Source of the DNA: JAYKGU01 sp035285585
Lineage (GTDB): Bacteria; Cyanobacteriota; Cyanobacteriia; CAKZMO01
Length of the DNA: 18,339 bases
Direction: 5' to 3'
Assembly: GCA_035285585.1 (NCBI GenBank)
Contig: JAYKGU010000272.1
Span: 1 to 18,339 of the forward strand
Shown: positions 6,707 through 15,074 of the stretch, in pieces
Numbering within the stretch: the stretch's first letter is position 1
How the letters are laid out: each line of letters starts with the position of its first letter
Position numbers and translations under genes: made by a program
The notes under the pieces: model-generated
What the model saw: only the letters and a program-made list of their open reading frames with translations
The model's database searches: none
What the model was told of the DNA's origin: nothing

Positions 6707-9106
6707 TTACGGCATCAAAGCCGCAGGAAATCGGCGTGCGAGGGCGGCGATCGCCGGACAGATGGGCTTTTCCTCTAAATTTTCGGGCTTATTCCAGCTA
6801 AACGGGGCTTGCTTGGCCGCCGCCAGCCACAGCAGGCGCTTGGCCCGCGTCATCGCCACATAGAGCAGGCGAAACTCTTCGGCGATTTTGAGCTGGTCGG
6901 CCCGCTGCCACGCCTGCTGCACATCGGGAATGGCGGGGTCATGGTGGGTGGTAGCCCGAATCTGGGCGCGGGCCACGTCTGCCAGGTTGAAGTCTCCCAG
7001 GAAGCGAGCCTGGGGCGGCACCCACAGCCGACCGGGAATCAGCGCCTCGTGGAGAAACGGCAGGAAGACAAAGTCCCAGTCCAGCCCTTTGGCCTTGTGC
7101 ATGGTGATAATAGTGAGCTGCCGGGGGCGGGTGTAGCGCGACTCCAGGTCATCGGTTTCCACGGGTTCAAACCGCTCGGAGGCCACAATTTCGTCGAGGG
7201 TGGCGATCGCCGCTGATAGGGATGGCTCAAAGGCCGTTTGCTGGGCGACCCGGTCGGCTAGTTTATCGGCGGTGGCGAGTTCGGTCTGGTCGTACTGCAG
7301 GGTCAGGGCCAGGAAGGGAATAAGCTGATATTGGGGTAGCTCAAGCTTGGCCCGCAGCAGGCTGGCGCAGTAGCGGCGAGCGGTGCGACCTGTGTCGGGT
7401 GGTGAGTCCAGCGGGCTGGGGTAGAGAAACTGTTCGGGCTGGCTGCTGAAGCGGTTGAAGTCTTGCCGGGTAATGAGCTGGCGCTGGGCCAGGGTGGCGA
7501 GGGCAGCCTTGAGGTAGTCGGGGGAGTGGGGCCGATCCATGAACCGCAGCAGGGTCAGCATTTCGGCGGGGATGGAAGACTGGCGATCGCGCCGCCCCAC
7601 GTTGTAAATGGTAATGCCCTGTGCCGCCAGATTCACCGGAATGGCGTACCGTTCCGGATGCTGCAGCAGGTTTTCCACAAACTGCCCCTGCTTATTCTCC
7701 CGCACCAGCACCGCCGCCGCCGCCTGGGGGTAGTGGGTGAGCAGGGCCAGGGTGCGCTGGGCGATGCGGTTGACTGTTTGGTAAATATCGGGTGGCTGAT
7801 GGATTTCCAGCCCCGCTGCCTCTGGCGGTGGATTGATGCTGGTGAATTCTTCGCCGCTCACCGGGAGAATCTTTTGCGGGCGGAAGGGCGCTTCTGCCAG
7901 GGGATAGCTGCGGTTGACCCAGTCCACCAGAAAGTTGGCAGCTTCCATAATAATGGGCGCACTGCGTCCGGCCTGGTTCATTTCCGCCAGCCGCCCCTGG
8001 TGCTGACACCGTTCGCAAAACCGCCGGAAGAAAATGGGGTCAGCCGGGGTAAAGGTGGAGTTGATGGCCTGGTTGGGGTCGCCCACCCGCACCAGATTGA
8101 GCTGGGCCGTCAGGTCGGGCTGGGTGGCCAGAATTTCCAGCAGGGTGGACTGTAGCGGGGAGGAATCCTGGGCTTCATCTTCAAAAACGGCATAGACCTG
8201 GGACTGCCAGATTTTGCGAATGGCGGGGTCGCTGAGCACCCGGAGTGCCGCCAGAATCATGTCGTCGTAGTCCAGAAAATTGCGCTGGCGCTTGAGGTGA
8301 CGGTAGTGCTCGTAAAGTCCGGCGGCGATCGCCAGTACGCCATAATCCGCAACTTCGCCCTCGGCGGATTGATTAACGCGCCGCACCACCGTTTCGCTAA
8401 TGTGCAGCAGGTCAGCGGGCTGCAGACCGGAACTTTTGGCTTCATGGATGGCGGTCAGCGCCAGATTGGGGAGCACTTCCGTCCGCAGAACGGACTGACG
8501 CCGCAGCCGCTCTGTTTCCTCTCCATCAAACTGCTGTCCCTCTAGCAGAGTCTGGTAAAGTCGGGGCTGGCTAGTGACCCACTGCTCGACGCAGGCCCGG
8601 ATCAGCCGGTGGCTCTGGTTGGGGGTAATCAGGGTCATCTGGTCGAGGGCCAGCCCAGACGCTTCGGAGTGGCGGGTGGCGATGTTGAGGGCCAGCCCGT
8701 GCAGGGTATAAACCGCAAAGCCGCTGGGGGGAATGGCCAACTGGCGCAGGTAGTAGCGGACTCTGGCCTTGAGGTTGGTGGCCGCCGCACGGGTAAAGGT
8801 GACGAGGATGAGCTGCTGATCGGCGGAAAAGTCCAGCCGCTCCGGATGGCAGTAGCGCTCGGCCAGCAGCAGGGCCGCAGCGATCGCCATGCCGGTGGAC
8901 TTGCCCGACCCAGGCACGGCAGAAACCGCCAGCGGGCCACTGCGCCAGTCGGCCAACTGCTGCTGTCCGGGCCGGAGGGAATGGCGGAGGTGGGCTAGCT
9001 GGAGGTCTTTCTGAGCAAGCGGGTCGGCCTGGGCTGTTTGAACAGCCGGATCGGCTTGCTGACCAGCCGGTTGAGGGGTTGCGGCAGAGGAACGCGCGGC
9101 TTCCAT
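6707..9106 (-). CDS. UvrD/Rep-like superfamily 1 DNA helicase
   Basis: A 799-residue ATP-driven helicase. Motifs in order: Q-like LRPGQQQL (44-51); Walker A AVPGSGKST (63-71); Ia VTFTRAAATNLKARV (102-116); Walker B FEDEAQD (308-314); III VGDPNQAIN (341-349); V TIITMHKAKGLDWDFVFL (665-682); VI EEFRLLYVAMTRAKR (743-757). These define 3'-5' SF1A enzymes. Motif IV is unusual: the normal L-x-x-N-Y-R-S is replaced by AEMNQAGRSAP (about 374-384). The first 40 residues are Ala/Gln-rich and probably disordered. The C-terminus stops about 40 residues after motif VI, without the long tail of UvrD/PcrA or a nuclease domain as in AddA/RecB. It is likely a repair or replication-restart helicase distinct from UvrD. 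It lies 83 bp downstream of the sulfotransferase gene and may be cotranscribed. Confidence 0.88.
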   Translation of the reverse strand: MEAARSSAATPQPAGQQADPAVQTAQADPLAQKDLQLAHLRHSLRPGQQQLADWRSGPLAVSAVPGSGKSTGMAIAAALLLAERYCHPERLDFSADQQLILVTFTRAAATNLKARVRYYLRQLAIPPSGFAVYTLHGLALNIATRHSEASGLALDQMTLITPNQSHRLIRACVEQWVTSQPRLYQTLLEGQQFDGEETERLRRQSVLRTEVLPNLALTAIHEAKSSGLQPADLLHISETVVRRVNQSAEGEVADYGVLAIAAGLYEHYRHLKRQRNFLDYDDMILAALRVLSDPAIRKIWQSQVYAVFEDEAQDSSPLQSTLLEILATQPDLTAQLNLVRVGDPNQAINSTFTPADPIFFRRFCERCQHQGRLAEMNQAGRSAPIIMEAANFLVDWVNRSYPLAEAPFRPQKILPVSGEEFTSINPPPEAAGLEIHQPPDIYQTVNRIAQRTLALLTHYPQAAAAVLVRENKQGQFVENLLQHPERYAIPVNLAAQGITIYNVGRRDRQSSIPAEMLTLLRFMDRPHSPDYLKAALATLAQRQLITRQDFNRFSSQPEQFLYPSPLDSPPDTGRTARRYCASLLRAKLELPQYQLIPFLALTLQYDQTELATADKLADRVAQQTAFEPSLSAAIATLDEIVASERFEPVETDDLESRYTRPRQLTIITMHKAKGLDWDFVFLPFLHEALIPGRLWVPPQARFLGDFNLADVARAQIRATTHHDPAIPDVQQAWQRADQLKIAEEFRLLYVAMTRAKRLLWLAAAKQAPFSWNKPENLEEKPICPAIAALARRFPAALMP

Positions 9107-9131
9107 CCCAGTTTGAGGCAGTGTTCCGTAG

Positions 9132-9167
9132 CAATGTCCCCCTAATGTAGCGTAATCAATGTCCCCC
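9132..9167. repeat. Paired 11-bp direct repeat CAATGTCCCCC
   Basis: CAATGTCCCCC occurs at 9132-9142 and again at 9157-9167, 25 bases apart, in the 83-bp gap between the helicase start and the sulfotransferase stop. Multiple short terminal repeats of this sort are seen at ends of some IS families such as IS21, but no transposase is present. It could also be an operator-like pair. Confidence 0.5.
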
Positions 9168-9189
9168 CGCTATGGTGAGCGACCGATGG

Positions 9190-10179
9190 CTACTGCCACA
9201 GACCTTGCTGCTGGCCAGCGGCAAAGGATTGGCTGGGGCCGACGATGGCCATCACGCGATCGCGCATGGTCGCTGGCATTTGTTGCTTCCACTTATTGCA
9301 GGCTGCTTTGGGATCGCGGAAAACCGTAAAGTAGCGATTGATGCCCACCTCCCCCCGCTGGACGGGACGGGCCGAGGCTTGCAGCGTACTTTCTTCAATA
9401 AAAATTCTCGACTCGGTGGAAAGGGGTAAGCCCAGGTGGTGAAAGATGCGTGCAGCCACCACCAGCGGCTGTTCCACCAGATCTTCGTAGAAGACCAGGA
9501 GGCCGTTGGCGTGGGACTGGATTTGGTCGAGGGCAATTTCTGTGTCAATGCGCCACAAGAGGGCTTCCTGTTCTGCAGGCGAAAGGCGATCGCATCGATG
9601 CAAAAACTCGCTAGCCAGGTCGGGGCGGCGCTGCCGCAGAAGTTTTTGGAGAAACTGGCGGCGATCGCTGGGCATCAAGGATTGTTCCTGCCCGCGCAAC
9701 ATGGACCAGACGACCGCACAGGGATGGCGCATCAAATAGACGACGGGAATGTGGGGCACCAGTTTTTTCAGCAAGTGCACCAGACCAATCTCTTTGAAGA
9801 CCACGGGCGGCAGTGATCGGGGGGTGTAGCACTGGCGAAAGAGCCACGCCCCCAGGGGGACTTTGCGGGCCAGGGGCCAGGTGAGCGATCGCCCAGCGGC
9901 CATGGACATGGGGTAGGATTTGCTAAAGAAAGGTGGCTTTTCTGCCAGGGGATGGGCGGGCAGCAGCGCGTGGTAGAGGGTATTGATGTCGGTGGTCTCG
10001 GTAGTGGCCTCATCGTTTAAGGCCGCCTGAAGTTGGGGGCTGTAATAAAGCCGATGGAAGGGTTCAAATCGGTAGGCCACATCGGGGTTGCTGGACACAA
10101 TCGCCCCTAACCAGGTAGAACCGCTGCGGGCACTACCAAACACCGCCCCAAGCCTTTGAGTTTCTGAAATCTGAGACAT
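9190..10179 (-). CDS. PAPS-dependent sulfotransferase
   Basis: A 329-residue sulfotransferase-fold protein expected to transfer sulfate from PAPS to a glycan, lipid or other hydroxyl or amine. The 5'-phosphosulfate loop is GSARSGSTWLG (15-25). The 3'-phosphate region is VVYLMRHPCAVVWSM (146-160), with the conserved Arg151 and a later FYEDLVEQP-type strand. The length is normal for bacterial carbohydrate sulfotransferases. The acceptor cannot be read from sequence. ATG 10179 follows GAGGGGG at a proper distance. The gene starts 54 bp after the WecG/TagA/CpsF gene on the same strand, which suggests a glycan-decorating pair, with the helicase gene further downstream. Confidence 0.88.
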   Translation of the reverse strand: MSQISETQRLGAVFGSARSGSTWLGAIVSSNPDVAYRFEPFHRLYYSPQLQAALNDEATTETTDINTLYHALLPAHPLAEKPPFFSKSYPMSMAAGRSLTWPLARKVPLGAWLFRQCYTPRSLPPVVFKEIGLVHLLKKLVPHIPVVYLMRHPCAVVWSMLRGQEQSLMPSDRRQFLQKLLRQRRPDLASEFLHRCDRLSPAEQEALLWRIDTEIALDQIQSHANGLLVFYEDLVEQPLVVAARIFHHLGLPLSTESRIFIEESTLQASARPVQRGEVGINRYFTVFRDPKAACNKWKQQMPATMRDRVMAIVGPSQSFAAGQQQGLWQ

Positions 10180-10233
10180 ATCCCCCTCGAATTAGACAAC
10201 ACCTGGACACTTTGAGTTTGAGACTTTCTTACC

Positions 10234-11094
10234 TCAGCGTTTGTAGTGATTGAGCCGATCCTGGAGTAAGAGCCAGAAAAATCGGGTGTCTTTGATCAGG
10301 TAGCGCTTGTACAAACGGCGGGGTTCCTGCACCAAACGGTAGAACCATTCCAGCCCCAGGTAGCTGACCCACTGGGGGGCACGGTGACGATTTCCTGCTT
10401 CAAAGTCAAGAGTTGCACCCAGGGCAAAGAACAGGCGTATTTGGTCAAACTGATCTTTGTACCGATGGATCCACTGCTCTTGCTTGGGGGCACCTACACC
10501 AACGGCCAGCACGGTAGCATCAGACTGGTTGACTTTCTCGATAATGGCGTCACATTCATCCGGACGATTTTCAAAACCAAAAGAAGGGGAATGGGCACCC
10601 ACGACCATTTCGCGCCCCACCTTTTGATTGATGCGGTCCTTGGCCCGTCGCGCCACCCCTTCTTTGCCGCCCAGTAGAAAAATGCGAATATCTTCGTCGT
10701 GGCGGTAGTTGTGGTAGAAGGCTGGAAATAGGTCTGATCCAGAGATCTTTTCCCGGATGGGAGTGCCCAAAAAGCGGGATGCATACATCAAGATCTGGCT
10801 GTCGCAGGTGCGGTGGGTGGCGATCGCATACGCCTCACGAAACTGGGGATTTTGGTTTAATTCAATGACGTGATCCACATTGGGCGTGAACACGATGCCC
10901 CCTGATTTCAACTGGGCCAGCAAATCCTGGATACGTAGATTATCAATGGCAACGCCTAGAATATTGACCCGCTGGGGGAAAGGCGATGGTTGATGGCTAC
11001 CCGATGGGATTTCCTGCTTTGCAGAAACGGATCGCTGTGTTTGATCAAAAGCCATGGGTTTCTCAAGGGGAAGGTCAATCAACAGAGCTGGCAT
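10234..11094 (-). CDS. WecG/TagA/CpsF-family glycosyltransferase
   Basis: A 286-residue GT26-type enzyme that adds a sugar (ManNAc or ManNAcA in the best-known cases) to a lipid-linked precursor at the inner face of the membrane. Motifs: VNILGVAIDN near the start of the domain (43-52), VFTPNVDHV with the catalytic-region Asp (68-76), FLLGGKEGVA in the middle, then VGVGAPKQEQW and ALGATLDFEAG, and the C-terminal EWFYRLVQEPRRLYKRYL, which is typical of the membrane-associating appendage. The N-terminal 40 residues are poorly conserved; ATG 11055 (residue 14) is an alternative start. It pairs with the sulfotransferase gene 54 bp downstream. The donor and acceptor sugars are unknown; it fits exopolysaccharide or sheath synthesis. 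Confidence 0.92.
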   Translation of the reverse strand: MPALLIDLPLEKPMAFDQTQRSVSAKQEIPSGSHQPSPFPQRVNILGVAIDNLRIQDLLAQLKSGGIVFTPNVDHVIELNQNPQFREAYAIATHRTCDSQILMYASRFLGTPIREKISGSDLFPAFYHNYRHDEDIRIFLLGGKEGVARRAKDRINQKVGREMVVGAHSPSFGFENRPDECDAIIEKVNQSDATVLAVGVGAPKQEQWIHRYKDQFDQIRLFFALGATLDFEAGNRHRAPQWVSYLGLEWFYRLVQEPRRLYKRYLIKDTRFFWLLLQDRLNHYKR

Positions 11095-11449
11095 CGAACT
11101 AGAAAGTTAGCATCAAGCTTTTGGTTCGATAGAGACAAACTCATGGTTCCCATCCTATCGAAGCCAGGGGTAGCCCATATCCGGCCCTTGAAAGAGACGC
11201 GCTCCCACTTTGGAAAGATTGGAGAGGCATATTTTGTAAGGTTTGTAACCGTTCAATCTATTTATGGCCCTAAGCTTTGATGGTAGGACATTCAAACGGG
11301 TGAATCCCTCGCCCCGAGGGGGATTCATCCACAAACCTGAGTCCGCAGGACTATAAGTAGGTCAGCACAATTAAATTCATGTTAGAGAACCGGGGGAGCG
11401 CCCCGGTTCTCTAACCTTCGTTTTTCAATGCAGTTCCACTTACTTGCTT
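11095..11449. other. 355-bp gap with two strong hairpins
   Basis: There is no credible gene in this gap. It separates the dev operon end from the glycosyltransferase start, both on the minus strand. The glycosyltransferase promoter must lie within it. TGAATCCCTCG (11301-11311) pairs with CGAGGGGGATTCA (11315-11327) with a two-G bulge, resembling the hairpin at 184-207. GTCC-GCA-GGAC follows at 11341-11350. Confidence 0.55.
11381..11415. terminator. Terminator-like perfect 15-bp stem after the dev operon
   Basis: GTTAGAGAACCGGGG (11381-11395) is exactly complementary to 11401-11415 with a 5-nt loop. It starts 34 bases beyond the devA stop. On the + strand it is followed by CTTCGTTTTT; on the minus strand, which carries the operon, only by AT-rich sequence. 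It probably ends or stabilises the dev transcript. Confidence 0.65.
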
Positions 11450-12139
11450 TCAATTTGTCAATCGACCGTCTTCCATGTGGACAATGCGATCGGCCACGTC
11501 CAGGATACGGCTATCGTGGGTGACCAGCAGCACAGCGCAGCCTTCCTCCCTGGCGAGGCGCTGCATGATTTCCACCACGTCCCGTCCGGTTTTGCTGTCC
11601 AGGGCGGAGGTGGGTTCATCGGCCAGCACCAGCTTGGGTTGGCTGACCAGGGCACGGGCGATCGCCACTCGCTGCTTTTGCCCACCGGACAGCTTCTGCG
11701 GATAGTAGTCCACATGCTCCCCCAGGCCCACTGACGTCAAGATCTCGACGGCCCGCTGGCGGTACTCGGCCCTGGGGATTTGGGGGTGCAGCTTCAGGGA
11801 GGTGCTGACGTTTTCCCAGGCCATCAGACACTCCAGCAGGTTGTGAGATTGGAAAATAAAGCCAATTTTGTTGCGGATCCGGATGAGCTGCTGCTTCCTG
11901 GCCCCGTTCAGCTCCTGGGCCAGAATTTTCAAGCTGCCCTGCTGCACCGAGCGGAGCGCCCCAATCAGCGTGAGCAGGGTAGTTTTGCCGCTGCCGGAAG
12001 GGCCTTCCAGAATGACCACCTCACCGGGGTAAAGGTTGAGGTTGATGTCAAATAACACCTGCCGCCGCAGTGCCCCTTTGCCAAAGGTGTGGCACAGGTT
12101 TTGAATGGCAACCGTTGGTGAATGGTGGTTCTGGCCCAT
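11450..12139 (-). CDS. devA: DevA-family ABC exporter ATPase
   Basis: A 229-residue nucleotide-binding subunit in the cytoplasm. Walker A is GPSGSGKT (46-53), the Q-loop lies in FIFQSHNLL, the signature is LSGGQ (150-154), Walker B is LVLADE (170-175) followed by PTSALDS, and the H-loop lies in LVTHDSR. All catalytic residues are present. It belongs to the LolD/MacB-like group, and the pairing with DevC and DevB identifies the DevA family. It lies 19 bp downstream of devC and is the last gene of the three-gene operon. In heterocyst-formers, DevBCA exports glycolipids together with TolC; related copies occur in non-heterocystous species, where the substrate is open. Confidence 0.93.
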   Translation of the reverse strand: MGQNHHSPTVAIQNLCHTFGKGALRRQVLFDINLNLYPGEVVILEGPSGSGKTTLLTLIGALRSVQQGSLKILAQELNGARKQQLIRIRNKIGFIFQSHNLLECLMAWENVSTSLKLHPQIPRAEYRQRAVEILTSVGLGEHVDYYPQKLSGGQKQRVAIARALVSQPKLVLADEPTSALDSKTGRDVVEIMQRLAREEGCAVLLVTHDSRILDVADRIVHMEDGRLTN

Positions 12140-12158
12140 TGCAAACTACGCCTACGGG

Positions 12159-13400
12159 TTAATTCTTAAAGACATCGGCGGGATCAGCGGCCCGCAGCTT
12201 GTTGACGGCGATCGCCCCAGAAATGGCGCACATCACCAGCGTCAGCACAAAAACCTGCAGAATCACACCGGCTCGCATGGTCAGGGGGATGCGGGTAATC
12301 TGGGTGAGCAGCACGTAGACCCCCTGGGAGGCCAGGAGTCCAGGGACGAACCCGGTGACGGCCAGAATCAGCGCCTCCTGCAGGACGACAAGCAGCAGGG
12401 CGCGATCGGAATAGCCCATGGCTTTGAGGGTGGCATACTCCGGCAGGTGGTCGCTGACGTCGGTATAAAGCACCTGGTAGACCACAATGATCCCCACCAC
12501 AAACCCCATCATCGCACCGAAGTTGAGAATCTTGCCATTGGGAAAAGACGCCCGAAAAGCCTGTTCTGCCTCCATGATCTCTTCGCGGGTGAGGATCTGC
12601 ACGTCCCTAGAAAGGCGATCGCGCAGTCTGGTCCGCACCTGTTCCAAATCAGCACCTGGCTCCAGGGTCAGCGCCCCCACACTGACCCGGTTGAGGCTGT
12701 CCTGGCCATTGCGGCGGGCGTAGTTCCAGTCGCTCATGATCACATGTCCGTTGTCAAAAATCGTGCTTCCCAGGCTAAAAAGGCCGACCACATAGACGCG
12801 GCGGTTGTTCATCACGGTGGTGACCACCCCCTGCTGGTCGTAGAGTTCGGTCACTGGCCCCAGTTTGTCCTGGGCGAGGCGATCGTACAGGACACCGCCG
12901 GGGGCGTGGAGGCGATCGAGCTGCTGATTCACCTCCGGCAGGTTAAGGACGGGCTGCACCGGGTTGAAGGCCAGGATCTTTACGGTGTTGGGAAAGAGCC
13001 GCACCGATCGCGGCGGAGCGGTGTCAACTTCTTCCTCCGACTCCAGATCCAGGGGATTGACCCAATTTTCGGAGCTGATGTAGAGCGGACTGGCCGCCGC
13101 TACCCCCGCCACCGCGTCGGCCTGGTAGAGGTGAACTCTGGGAAAACTGCCAGAGCTGATGGTGGGGGCGTAGGCGGAAACCAGAAACAAATCACCCTGG
13201 AGGCTTTCTGGCACCAGGGTGATGCCGTCAAACAGCAGGGCACGCAGGCCCAACTGCGTAAAGATGAGGATGTTGGAAAAGGCCACCCCGGTAACGGCCA
13301 CCAGCAGCCGAATTTTTTGATGGTAAAGCTGTGCCCAGCCCAGGGGTTTGTGGGCCTGCCAGTGGAGGCGCAGCGTTTTGAAGTTAGCCAGTTTGATCAT
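12159..13400 (-). CDS. devC: DevC-family ABC exporter permease
   Basis: A 413-residue FtsX/MacB-type permease. One membrane helix is near the N-terminus (about 30-52), followed by a large periplasmic domain of about 200 residues, then three C-terminal helices. The C-terminal block has GFVVGIIVVYQVLYTDVSDH, then LPEYATLKAMGYSDRALL, the coupling region typical of the family. The ends are intact and the length fits DevC (about 385-415). The start codon overlaps the devB stop as ATGA (13397-13400), which points to translational coupling. It acts with DevB (adaptor) and DevA (ATPase) to move a lipid-like substrate out of the inner membrane. Confidence 0.94.
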   Translation of the reverse strand: MIKLANFKTLRLHWQAHKPLGWAQLYHQKIRLLVAVTGVAFSNILIFTQLGLRALLFDGITLVPESLQGDLFLVSAYAPTISSGSFPRVHLYQADAVAGVAAASPLYISSENWVNPLDLESEEEVDTAPPRSVRLFPNTVKILAFNPVQPVLNLPEVNQQLDRLHAPGGVLYDRLAQDKLGPVTELYDQQGVVTTVMNNRRVYVVGLFSLGSTIFDNGHVIMSDWNYARRNGQDSLNRVSVGALTLEPGADLEQVRTRLRDRLSRDVQILTREEIMEAEQAFRASFPNGKILNFGAMMGFVVGIIVVYQVLYTDVSDHLPEYATLKAMGYSDRALLLVVLQEALILAVTGFVPGLLASQGVYVLLTQITRIPLTMRAGVILQVFVLTLVMCAISGAIAVNKLRAADPADVFKN

Positions 13401-14566
13401 GAGGGCGGCGCAACGTCGATAACAACTCGGACCTGCATATTGGTTAAGCCAGCCACTTTTGGGCTGTCGTCGGCATTGATGCGAATTTTGACCTCGACCA
13501 CGCGGGTATTTTCGTCCGTGGTGGGGTTGGATGATCCCTCAGACAGGGTACGCGTTCCCACCTGGAGGCCAATCTGCTCCACCGTACCCCGGATGTCACC
13601 AGCAAAGCCGCCATATTCGCTGGTGATGGTGGCGGTCTGGCCGGGTTGGACCTGGGTAATTTCGGTTTCGTAGACTTCGGCGATCGCATACATCTCGTCA
13701 GTCTGCCCCAGTTCCACGATCCCCTGCTGGGTATTGACCTGTTCTCCCACCCGCGTATTGATGCGCAGAATCTGGCCAGCCACCGGCACCCGCACCCGCC
13801 CATCTTCCAGATCGGCCTGCCGCTGCTCTACGGCAATCATGGCCCGCTCCAGCTCAGTTTTGGCAACCCGCACATCCACCGGGCGCACCTCCCGCAGTCG
13901 GGCTAAGTTTTCCCGCTCCTGGGTAATCTGTTCCTCCAGGGTCTGCACGGTGGTATTGAGCTGCGCCCGCCGCTGTTCCAGATTCGCCCTGGCCGTTTCC
14001 AGGCTTTCCTGCGCCTGGTCAAGGGCTTCCGCGCTAACCGCCCCTTCTTCCTGGAGGCTCAAATTGCGCTGGTAGGACAGATCCGCCTGCCGCAGCTCTG
14101 CCTCGGCGCTGGCGATGCTGGCTTCCCGCTCGGCCTGCTCATTGCGGAGCTGGGCCTCCAGTCGGGCGATGTTGGCTTCCTGGGCGGCGATTTCAGCCTC
14201 TTTGGCATCTCCCGATTGGATCTGGTCGAGCCGCGCCTGGTAATACTCCACGGTCTTCCGCGCCTCTTCCAAATCCCGCTCCCGCCGGTCGAACCCCTGC
14301 AAAACGGCAATCACCTGCCCCGCCTCCACCCAATCGCCTTCTTCCACCAGAAGCTGGTTGACCCGGCTGTCCTGGGCGTTGGACACGGACAGTTTGATCA
14401 CCTCGCCCCTGGGCACCAATCGCCCCAGGGCCACCACGGAGGTCACCTCGGCTGGTTCTTCGGGGATCTCTGGCATCTCCGGCTGGGCCTGGGAGAAGCT
14501 GGTGCAGGCACTGCAGATGCCAACCACGCCAACCAGGGCGGTGCGAATGATAACCGTGCGAATCAT
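13397..14566 (-). CDS. devB: DevB-family membrane-fusion (HlyD-like) adaptor
   Basis: A 389-residue periplasmic adaptor. The N-terminal hydrophobic segment (about 4-20) ends in ICSAC, with Cys21 in a lipobox-like place, so it may be a lipoprotein instead of having an uncleaved helix. A biotinyl-lipoyl half (about 55-95, EEGDWVEAGQVIAVL) is followed by a long coiled-coil hairpin (about 96-235), then the second lipoyl half (RVPVAGQILRINTRVGEQV) and a beta-barrel domain with GQTATITSEY. By family it links the DevCA motor to a TolC-like outer-membrane channel, which is not in this window. AAGGAG at 14582-14587 lies 15 bases before ATG 14566, a little far. It is the first gene of the operon. Confidence 0.93.
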   Translation of the reverse strand: MIRTVIIRTALVGVVGICSACTSFSQAQPEMPEIPEEPAEVTSVVALGRLVPRGEVIKLSVSNAQDSRVNQLLVEEGDWVEAGQVIAVLQGFDRRERDLEEARKTVEYYQARLDQIQSGDAKEAEIAAQEANIARLEAQLRNEQAEREASIASAEAELRQADLSYQRNLSLQEEGAVSAEALDQAQESLETARANLEQRRAQLNTTVQTLEEQITQERENLARLREVRPVDVRVAKTELERAMIAVEQRQADLEDGRVRVPVAGQILRINTRVGEQVNTQQGIVELGQTDEMYAIAEVYETEITQVQPGQTATITSEYGGFAGDIRGTVEQIGLQVGTRTLSEGSSNPTTDENTRVVEVKIRINADDSPKVAGLTNMQVRVVIDVAPPS

Positions 14567-14743
14567 CGTTGGTTCAATCTGCTCCTTACGGTTCGAGTCA
14601 AGTTTACAGGCTTAGCGGTCACGCCAACCTCATACAGTTGAGTGGTTCGCACCTGTGGATCAACAGACGGACTCTGAAACCTGCTGCTCCATCTCCATTA
14701 TTTTAAGTAGAACTTACGCACTACGCGCGGCGTCCTGGAGTTC

Positions 14744-14850
14744 TAAGGAGATTGTTGAGAATGATCCTATCGGACAACGTAGGGGCAAATGGCCATTTGC
14801 CCTTACCAAACGTTCAACCGAGGGTAAGTTTTTTCCTGGAAATCTCCTAA
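14744..14850 (+). repeat. Dispersed repeat, copy 2 (partner at 3019-3125)
   Basis: It matches 3019-3125 at 97 of 107 positions in the same orientation. Here the left CTAAGGAGATT (14743-14753) and the right end, read in reverse as TTAGGAGATTTCC, look like short terminal inverted repeats. It lies upstream of devB and of the DUF2795 gene. Confidence 0.75.
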
Positions 14851-14914
14851 CTGGTTTTGTGGCCGACGCACCGAACTGCATAAGGTGATTTCTTGAAATG
14901 AAATTATCAGCCCA

Positions 14915-14944
14915 AGGTGCGTTACGCTTCGCTAACGGCACCCT
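14915..14944. repeat. GTTACGCTTCGCTAAC hairpin repeat
   Basis: GGTGCGTTACG (from 14916) pairs with CGCTAACGGCACC (to about 14942), with a one-base bulge. Sequences of the type GGGTGCGTTACGC...GCTAACGCACCC are a common dispersed palindrome in cyanobacteria. It sits between copy 2 of the repeat and the orphan end at 14960. Confidence 0.6.
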
Positions 14945-14959
14945 ACGGGCGGTATGGTC

Positions 14960-14979
14960 TTTCCTGGAAATCTCCTAAG
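14960..14979 (+). repeat. Third, isolated copy of the repeat's right end
   Basis: TTTCCTGGAAATCTCCTAAG at 14960-14979 repeats the right terminus found at 3107-3126 exactly, and that at 14832-14850 for 19 bases. No second core precedes it. This suggests a nested or partly lost element spanning about 14743-14979. Confidence 0.7.
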
Positions 14980-15069
14980 TCCTTTCAGGTTGTATCTTTA
15001 GCAAGAGGGAGCAGTGGTTTACCAGCCTTAACTTTGAAAGGAGTGGAGCCTACCAAAAACTGATCAGGT

Positions 15070-15074
15070 AGGAG
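15070..15074 (+). promoter_or_regulatory. Ribosome binding site of the DUF2795 gene
   Basis: AGGAG, six bases before ATG 15081, followed by a run of A. It is a clear site and supports this start. Confidence 0.7.

Noticed and set aside
10990..11280. 96-residue + strand open frame over the glycosyltransferase start
   Set aside because: It starts antisense to a real gene and has no motif or ribosome site.
12105..13673. 522-residue open frame on the + strand
   Set aside because: It runs antisense to devC and devB, which have full family motifs; the translation is low-complexity His/Gly/Gln-rich, as expected of a shadow in GC-rich DNA.
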